A DNA stretch of 7,307 nt from Bdellovibrionales bacterium (GTDB lineage Bacteria; Bdellovibrionota; UBA2361; JAGRAS01), in assembly GCA_020434465.1 (NCBI GenBank), contig JAGRAS010000079.1, forward strand, positions 1 to 7,307, in the 5' to 3' direction. The position numbers were made by a program, and so were the translations under genes. Shown one piece after another: positions 1-5,035 of this stretch. The number at the start of each line of letters is the position of its first letter. Position 1 is the stretch's first letter. The notes below the pieces were generated by a model. It was not told where the DNA came from, did not search any database, and worked only from the letters and a program-made list of their open reading frames with translations.

Positions 1-603
1 AGGGCTGGGCCATTTCATTCACAATCATTAGAAGTTATTTTTAGTCATATCCCTGGTCTTAAAGTTGTATATCCTTCCAATCCGGAAGATGCAAAAGGCC
101 TTCTCTGCGAAGCAATTAGAGACCCTAACCCAGTAATATTTTTTGAGCATAAGCTGCTCTATAGATCTACAAAACAAGAAATTTATGATGATTATTTTAA
201 TATTGAAATTGGAAAAGCTAGAGCGATTTGTGAAGGCTCAGATATTAGTGTTATTACATATGGTTTAGGAGTTAGATGGGCTGAAGAGTTACAAAAAAAT
301 AATCCTGACATTTCATTTTATATTTTGGATTTAAGAACTTTATTACCTTTTGATAAGCTTGCAATTTTAGAGGCTGTTCAAGCTACCAATCGTGTAATTG
401 TACTAACTGAATCGACTCTCAGTTATGGCATAAGTGCTGAGATAGCAGCTTTTATTTCTGAAGCTTGTTTTGAATTTCTGGATGCTCCAGTAATGAGAGT
501 GGCGAGTTTAGATACGCCGATACCTTTTGCTGCTGCTTTAGAAGATCAGTTTTTGCCTGTAGATCGCTTGCAAGAAGCTTTAGAAAATTTACTTTCATAT
601 TAA
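1..603 (+). CDS. 2-oxoacid dehydrogenase E1 component, C-terminal (beta-type) part, 5'-truncated by window edge
   Basis: This is the last 200 residues of a thiamine-diphosphate-dependent 2-oxoacid dehydrogenase E1 enzyme (branched-chain or pyruvate type), which decarboxylates the oxoacid and transfers the acyl group to the lipoyl E2 subunit in the cytoplasm. The frame is open from base 1 to the TAA at 601-603. Visible landmarks are GPFHSQSLE near residues 3-11, HIPGLKVVYPSNPEDAKGLL at about 16-35, and FFEHKLLYRS at about 48-57. The last of these is a hallmark of the E1-beta pyrimidine domain. The transketolase C-terminal domain follows, with VITYGLGVRWAEE, ILDLRTLLPFD and RVASLDTPIPFA. The wording is closest to the enzymes in which alpha and beta subunits are fused into one chain of about 650-700 residues; whether this one is fused cannot be seen because the 5' part is missing. 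An internal ATG at 325 is not the start, since the conserved core lies upstream of it. Substrate is not decidable here. psd follows after 12 bases. Confidence 0.9.
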   Translation, partial: RAGPFHSQSLEVIFSHIPGLKVVYPSNPEDAKGLLCEAIRDPNPVIFFEHKLLYRSTKQEIYDDYFNIEIGKARAICEGSDISVITYGLGVRWAEELQKNNPDISFYILDLRTLLPFDKLAILEAVQATNRVIVLTESTLSYGISAEIAAFISEACFEFLDAPVMRVASLDTPIPFAAALEDQFLPVDRLQEALENLLSY

Positions 604-615
604 ATTGGGTTTTTA

Positions 616-1431
616 ATGCCTTTTTATATTTTACATTATTTGAGTTGGATAACCGGGAAGCTTGCCTCAATTGAACACCCAAAATTCTTGGTTCAGATTG
701 CAATTAGAATCTTTGCATATTTTGTGGCTGCAAATCTTAATGAGGCTGAAAAGGATATTACTGAGTATTCATCTGTACAAAACTTTTTTACTAGGAAATT
801 AAAACCAGGAGTTAGAGAAATTGAAACTGGATTAGTCTCCCCTGTTGATGGAACCTTGAGAGCTTGGGGCAGTGTAGCTGATGATAAGTTTACAGAATTG
901 AAAGGTAGGCAATATAGCTTGGTAGATTTGTTCTCTAACAAGGAAGCCGCAAATAGATTCAAAGAATATAATTTTTTCAATTTATATCTATCTCCTAAAG
1001 ATTATCACCACGTTCATTCCCCGTTTAATGTTGAAATTTATAGAATTGACCATATTCCTGGCTCGCTATGGCCGGTAAACAATTGGGCAATTAAAAATAT
1101 TGATGGTTTGTTTTTTTCAAATGAGCGAGTGGTTTTCTATCTTAATTCATCAGTTGGTGAAATTGTTTTAATTATGATAGGCGCTACAAATGTTGGTCAG
1201 ATTAAAGTTCCCTTTGCAGATTTCACTAGTAACCAAGCGCCTTGGAGTAGGACAAATCTGAAAACAATTAACTGCAATTATCCAATTCAGGTAAAAAAGG
1301 CTGAATTACTTGGTAGCTTTTTACTTGGATCAAGTGTTTTACTACTTGTGCCTAAGTCCTTAAGTCTCTGCCCAAAAGTTAATCAAGAAAATAATTATGC
1401 TATTAAGCTGGGGATGCAAATTGCTTTATAG
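616..1431 (+). CDS. psd: Phosphatidylserine decarboxylase proenzyme
   Basis: This pyruvoyl-dependent enzyme decarboxylates phosphatidylserine to phosphatidylethanolamine at the inner face of the cytoplasmic membrane. The 271 residues align along their length with the E. coli-type enzyme (322 aa), but end soon after the processing site region and lack its long C-terminal tail. Visible motifs are FNxFFxR-like QNFFTRKLKPGVR (55-66), SPVDG (75-79) with the catalytic Asp78, LSPKDYHHVHSP (125-136) with His131 and His134, and MIGATNVGQI (187-196). The self-cleavage motif is LGSS (237-240), so the chain should split between Gly238 and Ser239, and Ser239 becomes the pyruvoyl group of the small alpha subunit. 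Most bacterial enzymes have LGST here. ATG 616 is the first possible start after an in-frame stop at 601; only a weak GGG at 607-609 precedes it, so translation may be coupled to the upstream E1 gene. Identity is secure. Confidence 0.95.
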   Translation: MPFYILHYLSWITGKLASIEHPKFLVQIAIRIFAYFVAANLNEAEKDITEYSSVQNFFTRKLKPGVREIETGLVSPVDGTLRAWGSVADDKFTELKGRQYSLVDLFSNKEAANRFKEYNFFNLYLSPKDYHHVHSPFNVEIYRIDHIPGSLWPVNNWAIKNIDGLFFSNERVVFYLNSSVGEIVLIMIGATNVGQIKVPFADFTSNQAPWSRTNLKTINCNYPIQVKKAELLGSFLLGSSVLLLVPKSLSLCPKVNQENNYAIKLGMQIAL

Positions 1432-1438
1432 CCCTCTT

Positions 1439-1464
1439 ATTGATTTGCCTCTGGCAAATTCAAT
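1439..1464. terminator. Hairpin after psd, possible weak terminator
   Basis: The bases tttgcc (1444-1449) and ggcaaa (1453-1458) pair around a three-base tct loop. With A1443-T1459 and a one-base bulge at 1460, the stem continues through attg/caat to about 11 pairs. It begins 7 bases after the psd stop. No run of T follows on the plus strand and no run of A precedes it for the minus strand, so it is not a textbook intrinsic terminator. It may block 3' exonucleases or assist termination. Confidence 0.4.
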
Positions 1465-1473
1465 TGCGAGGTG

Positions 1474-1531
1474 TATACCCAGCGAAAGAATATCTGTAAC
1501 TTAACGGTAAAACCTAATGTCGCTGGGTATA
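1474..1531. repeat. Perfect 12-bp inverted repeat in the convergent intergenic region
   Basis: The arm tatacccagcga (1474-1485) is exactly the reverse complement of tcgctgggtata (1520-1531), with 34 bases between. The right arm ends directly against the moxR stop codon (1532-1534, minus strand). Because the structure is symmetric it would form in transcripts from either side, so it could act as a bidirectional terminator or RNA-end stabiliser for psd and moxR. No T-tract follows either arm, and the loop is long for an intrinsic terminator. A protein-binding site or mobile-element remnant remains possible. Confidence 0.55.
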
Positions 1532-2515
1532 TTATGCAGCTATAAGATTTTCTAAATAAGGAGTCATTAGCTCTTCTAGTGCTTTATGCGGGTCTCCAGC
1601 AGCACTATGAAATTTAAGTCGGTGCATTAAAACATATTTGCTTAGAAATTTAAGATCATCTTCACTAACAAAGTCTTTACCATTAACTAATGCCCAGGCT
1701 TTTAAGGCATTTTGCAACATAATTGCAGCTCTAGTTGAAGCTCCAAACTGAAGTTGAGGATTATTCCTTGTTGCTTGTATAATTTGCACAATGGTTTGTC
1801 TAAGTTCTTTACTTACATTAACTTCTTTTGCTGCTTTTCTTGCGTTTAAAATATCAGTTCTTGTGCATACGGGTTTGATTGATTCAAGATTTGCTACCAG
1901 TGAATCATGAGTGCTTAAAATTTCAAACTCGGTATTTGCATCCACATAAGTCATTGGTACTTTGAGTAAAAATCTATCAAGTTGTACGAGGGGCAAGGGG
2001 TAAGTGCCTGCCATGTCCAAGGGGTTTTGTGTGCCAACAACAAAAAACAAGTCATCAAGCTTATGTGTTTGATTGTCGGTAGTAACTTGTTTTTCAGCCA
2101 TGCACTCAAGAAAAGCAGCTTGTACTTTTGGACCAGTTCTATTTATCTCATCTGCTAAAACAACGTGGGCAAAAACAGGCCCATGATTAAAATGAAATTT
2201 TCCAGTTTGAGGATCGAATACATTTACCCCTAAAACATCGCCGGGAAGCATGTCAGGAGTAAATTGAATTCTCCTAAAGGGTAGTATGTGCTCGCTAATA
2301 GAGCTCTGATCATCTGAGCTGATAAGCCCACCTAAGGTTTTAGTTAATGTAGTTTTTCCTGAGCCTGGATAGTCTTCTAGTAGAACGTGCCCATCTGCTA
2401 TCAAGGCAGAAATTAGTAGTTTTATAGTATCTTCACGCCCTTTAATGACATTGCATAGACCATCAAAAACTTTATCGATTGTATTTTTCGCGGCACTTAA
2501 ACTTAGATCTTGCAT
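1532..2515 (-). CDS. moxR: MoxR family AAA+ ATPase
   Basis: This is a cytoplasmic AAA+ ATPase of the MoxR group (AAA_3 domain), a chaperone-like family often encoded with DUF58 and transglutaminase-like membrane proteins and proposed to mature or activate envelope proteins. The 327 residues are full length. Visible elements are Walker A PGSGKTT (50-56, Lys54), Walker B VVLADEIN (118-125, Asp122 and Glu123), sensor 1 GTQNP (161-165, Asn164), the TYPLPLVQLDRF segment (171-182) with a likely arginine finger at Arg181, sensor 2 GASTRA (258-263, Arg262), and a C-terminal helical lid to about 325. All ATPase residues are present. The usual Glu-Ala after TYPLP is replaced by Leu-Val. The ATG at 2515 has an AGG four bases upstream (2520-2522). 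It is the last gene of the minus-strand block, 111 bases after the DUF2203 gene, whereas in most such operons moxR comes first. The gene symbol is a family name only. Confidence 0.93.
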   Translation of the reverse strand: MQDLSLSAAKNTIDKVFDGLCNVIKGREDTIKLLISALIADGHVLLEDYPGSGKTTLTKTLGGLISSDDQSSISEHILPFRRIQFTPDMLPGDVLGVNVFDPQTGKFHFNHGPVFAHVVLADEINRTGPKVQAAFLECMAEKQVTTDNQTHKLDDLFFVVGTQNPLDMAGTYPLPLVQLDRFLLKVPMTYVDANTEFEILSTHDSLVANLESIKPVCTRTDILNARKAAKEVNVSKELRQTIVQIIQATRNNPQLQFGASTRAAIMLQNALKAWALVNGKDFVSEDDLKFLSKYVLMHRLKFHSAAGDPHKALEELMTPYLENLIAA

Positions 2516-2626
2516 TTTACCTGGGTCATAAAAGTTTCGGCTTTACCTTAACATGATTATTTCATTTACACCATAATGGCAATACTAGGCCACGTCGACA
2601 AAAAAGAAATCCCAAGAATACGTTTT

Positions 2627-3079
2627 TTAACGAGATTGAGTAAAAGAAACATCACTCAGAGAGTGGTCTTCTAATGGAGTAAAATGTTCGCAGGTAATAC
2701 ATTTATCATTAAGGCTAAAAATATAATAACCAAATATATTTTCATCTAATGTTGGAAATGCTACTTTTCCTAGTTCATAACTGATCAAGTCGCCTCCTAA
2801 GTTTTGTAACTCTTCTTGGTATTCGTTCACACTTGTACAAAGATCTGTGATTCTCTCTTTAATTTTGTCAGTTTCAGCACTTTCTCCAGCTTTTCTTACT
2901 TGATGATCGTAAATTCTACGTTCATTCATAAGTAAACTGAAATCATCAACTATATTCTTTAAGATCAATTTAACTAAGGGAAGCATATTATTTACTTCAG
3001 CTAATGTAAAAATTGATTTTTCTTGCGCACTTGCCTTTTTGGAAAAACCTGAACTTCTATCATGAGACTGATGTGACAT
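2627..3079 (-). CDS. DUF2203 family protein
   Basis: This small soluble protein of 150 residues matches the DUF2203 pattern from memory: FTLAEVNNMLPLVK near the N terminus (24-37), a charged, probably coiled-coil helical middle (about 45-93), then LGGDLISYELGKVAFPTL (94-111) and a final FGYYIFSLNDKCITCEHF (116-133). Function of the family is not known to me. The polar first 20 residues have no signal peptide, so it is probably cytoplasmic. A CxxC pair at Cys127 and Cys130 sits where many relatives have a Trp/His-containing segment, and could bind metal or be redox active; this is inference. An extended start at a TTG (3113-3115) would add 12 residues, but ATG 3079 has a good AAAGG site seven bases upstream, so it is preferred. 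It lies 66 bases after the TPR gene and 111 bases before moxR on the same strand. Confidence 0.72.
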   Translation of the reverse strand: MSHQSHDRSSGFSKKASAQEKSIFTLAEVNNMLPLVKLILKNIVDDFSLLMNERRIYDHQVRKAGESAETDKIKERITDLCTSVNEYQEELQNLGGDLISYELGKVAFPTLDENIFGYYIFSLNDKCITCEHFTPLEDHSLSDVSFTQSR

Positions 3080-3085
3080 AAAGAC

Positions 3086-3091
3086 GCCTTT
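3086..3091 (-). promoter_or_regulatory. Ribosome binding site deciding the DUF2203 start
   Basis: On the minus strand AAAGGC lies seven bases before the ATG at 3079. It supports that ATG over the upstream TTG at 3115, which has no comparable site. Confidence 0.5.
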
Positions 3092-3106
3092 AACAACTTT
3101 CTTTAA

Positions 3107-3124
3107 GTTTAACAAAAATTAAAC
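3107..3124. repeat. Short AT-rich inverted repeat between TPR and DUF2203 genes
   Basis: The bases gtttaa (3107-3112) and ttaaac (3119-3124) form a perfect 6-bp inverted repeat around a six-base spacer. It is weak as RNA structure because it is almost all A-T. It could be an operator half-site pair or chance in AT-rich DNA. Confidence 0.25.
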
Positions 3125-3128
3125 TCTT

Positions 3129-3152
3129 AAGCTAACCCAAAAATGCTAGCTT
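3129..3152 (-). terminator. Hairpin overlapping the TPR gene stop codon
   Basis: Read on the minus strand, aagctagc pairs with the downstream ggttagctt to give about eight pairs (one G-U, one bulge or shift at the inner end) around a T-rich loop. The TPR stop codon (3146-3148) lies inside the stem. A T-rich stretch follows only after a gap (gtttaattttt), so termination would be partial. It could lower expression of the downstream DUF2203 and moxR genes relative to the upstream ones. Confidence 0.3.
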
Positions 3153-5035
3153 TTATTTACAAAAACAGTATCAATAAATCGATTAAGGCTATTAATTTGA
3201 TCCTTGGCGTCTATGCTCATCGAAACTGCCGCTTGAGTAGGACTTTTAAGCTTAAGTTTTCCTGCTTCCCAACTTAGTTGAATTTCACTTTGAGTGTCCT
3301 CCAAGAATGAGCTTTTAAGCAAGTCGCTTTTTATATCTGAGGAAATATTAACAAAGTTTATAGGTAGTTTGAGACCGTAATTCCGTACTGCGGGAGGGTG
3401 AATAGAATATATTTTTTCTACTAATTTATTTTTTTGAGCTTTACTTAAACTTGCATGCTTAGTCTTGAGTGCTAATAAGTGTACGATTAAAAGATTGTCA
3501 TAGGGCGGTCTTGTTTGCGATATGGTATCATTAAGTAATTTTAAAGCACTTTGACTGTTGCTACTTGCAAGCTGACTTTCCGCTAGATATGCATTGTAGT
3601 AAATCGATGCGTCTTTTCGAGGATCATTTTTATCTTCGATTGAAATTTTGTTTTCTATTAAGTTAGCTGGAAATTCTGCTATCAAGCTCCCAAGCGTTGC
3701 ATACTCAAGCATGCTATCAGTGTGACGGACATAAAGGTCTTCAAAGTTTTCCAGATTTTCGCTTAATACTTGTTTTGCTTTGCGATTTAACCACCAAGAC
3801 CGTATGTAATTTATAGTTCGATCTTTTAGAATTGAAATATAATCAAAAATTCCATCAGTTAATTTTGAACTTAAAATTTCATTTTTTACTTCAAGCGCTG
3901 AGGCTAATGAAGATAGCGAGGCAGCTCTTAAGTCATCTTCGCTAGTCCCAATTTTTCCAAACCATTGTCGCCTATCAACAGCAGCTTCTAAATGTTCAAG
4001 GGCACTATCTATTTTTCCTGTATGTAAATCTATTCTCCCACGACCAAGATTGACTAATGCTCGGTGCTCTTCATCACTTCTTAGTGGGTATTGCGCAAAG
4101 CATGCTTCAAAATTATCAAGAGCTTTTGAGGCTTGCTTAAAATTTAGTTGATCTATGTAAAGTAAACTTAGATTTAGACTTGGTAAGATGTGTTCACAGC
4201 CATCCGGCAGACTTGTAGCTTTAAGCCATGAGCTTTCAGCTTTGTCTTCAAAAAATATTTCTTTATACACTTCGCCAGAATTATTTAAAGGTGTTGCTGG
4301 TTGGCCAAGAGAACCAAGTGATAACTCGTAGCGAATTGCTTCTTTAAAAATTTTCAATGATTCTTCTCTTTCTCCTGTCATTGAAAGAAGAATTCCAAGC
4401 ATATTTAAAGTTCTGCCAAGCTCGGCCCCTTGTAAAATTCCAAGCCTTGAAACTTTAATCGCCTCATCTAGTTTGCCTAATTTCATTAGCACCCAGGCTC
4501 TTGAGCCTGGATACCAGTCTTCGTAATAAGCATACGAATTAAATTCATCTAAGAGATCAAGAGCTCCCTGATAATTATCCAAATTTAAACGAGCTTGACT
4601 GAATATATATAGAATATGGCCATGAGTAGATCTTAAAATTTCGTCTTGATATGGAGGAAGCCCATGTTCTTTTTTAAAAATCTCTAAAGCTCGCATTATA
4701 TATTTAAGTGCTAGTCTGAAATGGCCAACATATCTTAGATAATAGCCTGATAGTAGAATATGAGCTTGGTAATAATCTGGATTTTTCTTTAAAGCTTTTA
4801 AAAGTTTAGTTCTTGCATCAAGCAGTCTTTCATCTTCTAAAAGTATTGCACCTTCTCTTACAAGTTGTTCTGCACTTTTATTATCATCTTCTGGTGAGGG
4901 GCCAAAAGGATCTTCATCGAATTCATAAGACCAGTTATCAAAGGGATCGAAGGGATCGTTTTGTGCATAAATTTTATTTGCAGTTGCAAGTACTAAAGCA
5001 AGCAAAACTATGAATCTAGAAATAAAACTCACCAT
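3146..5035 (-). CDS. Secreted TPR-repeat protein, function unknown
   Basis: This 629-residue protein begins with a clear signal peptide: a basic-polar start, hydrophobic core FIVLLALVLATA (about 8-19) and probable cleavage after IYA (22-24). There is no lipobox Cys, so it is probably periplasmic. The mature N terminus (25-52) is acidic and rich in Pro and Phe, with DPF at 27-29, 30-32 and 42-44. TPR-like helix pairs are seen at about 54-121 (EGAILLEDERLLDARTKLLK, ALKKNPDYYQAHILLSGYYL), about 174-239 (AWVLMKLGKLDEAIKV; NMLGILLSMTGEREESLKIF) and about 323-355 (LVNLGRGRIDLHTGKIDSAL). Residues 360-629 continue as mostly helical sequence with a non-TPR, probably beta-containing end (555-610); I recognise no domain there. 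TPR arrays bind peptides or proteins, so this may be a scaffold for the adjacent transglutaminase. Its ATG overlaps the transglutaminase end by 7 bases and has GGGGG five bases upstream, so the pair is very likely translationally coupled. Confidence 0.85.
   Translation of the reverse strand: MVSFISRFIVLLALVLATANKIYAQNDPFDPFDNWSYEFDEDPFGPSPEDDNKSAEQLVREGAILLEDERLLDARTKLLKALKKNPDYYQAHILLSGYYLRYVGHFRLALKYIMRALEIFKKEHGLPPYQDEILRSTHGHILYIFSQARLNLDNYQGALDLLDEFNSYAYYEDWYPGSRAWVLMKLGKLDEAIKVSRLGILQGAELGRTLNMLGILLSMTGEREESLKIFKEAIRYELSLGSLGQPATPLNNSGEVYKEIFFEDKAESSWLKATSLPDGCEHILPSLNLSLLYIDQLNFKQASKALDNFEACFAQYPLRSDEEHRALVNLGRGRIDLHTGKIDSALEHLEAAVDRRQWFGKIGTSEDDLRAASLSSLASALEVKNEILSSKLTDGIFDYISILKDRTINYIRSWWLNRKAKQVLSENLENFEDLYVRHTDSMLEYATLGSLIAEFPANLIENKISIEDKNDPRKDASIYYNAYLAESQLASSNSQSALKLLNDTISQTRPPYDNLLIVHLLALKTKHASLSKAQKNKLVEKIYSIHPPAVRNYGLKLPINFVNISSDIKSDLLKSSFLEDTQSEIQLSWEAGKLKLKSPTQAAVSMSIDAKDQINSLNRFIDTVFVNKS
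4941..4958. repeat. Two-copy tandem 9-bp repeat encoding Asp-Pro-Phe
   Basis: The unit aagggatcg occurs twice without a gap at 4941-4949 and 4950-4958. On the minus strand it encodes the DPFDPFD stretch (residues 27-33) of the secreted TPR protein. It looks like an in-frame duplication by slippage, preserving the reading frame. Confidence 0.75.

Noticed and set aside
325..603. A separate 92-residue gene starting at ATG 325.
   Set aside because: The frame is open and conserved to base 1, so it is the internal part of the E1 gene.
1473..1531. Integron attC-like recombination site suggested by the paired arms and the aac/gtt bases between them.
   Set aside because: The outer arms lack the RYYYAAC and GTTRRRY core boxes in the right places, and no cassette or integrase is nearby.
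2573..2601. Possible minus-strand promoter before moxR: TTGTCG, 17-base spacer, CATTAT.
   Set aside because: Only 3 of 6 and 4 of 6 matches to the sigma-70 consensus in AT-rich DNA; similar weak pairs occur nearby with other spacings.
3080..3115. Upstream TTG start extending the DUF2203 protein by 12 residues.
   Set aside because: The extension has no ribosome site, whereas ATG 3079 has AAAGG at proper distance and the domain starts well after it.
4813..5013. Plus-strand open frame of 66 residues opposite the TPR gene start.
   Set aside because: It lies entirely antisense to a well-supported gene, has leucine/histidine-rich composition typical of a shadow frame and matches no family.
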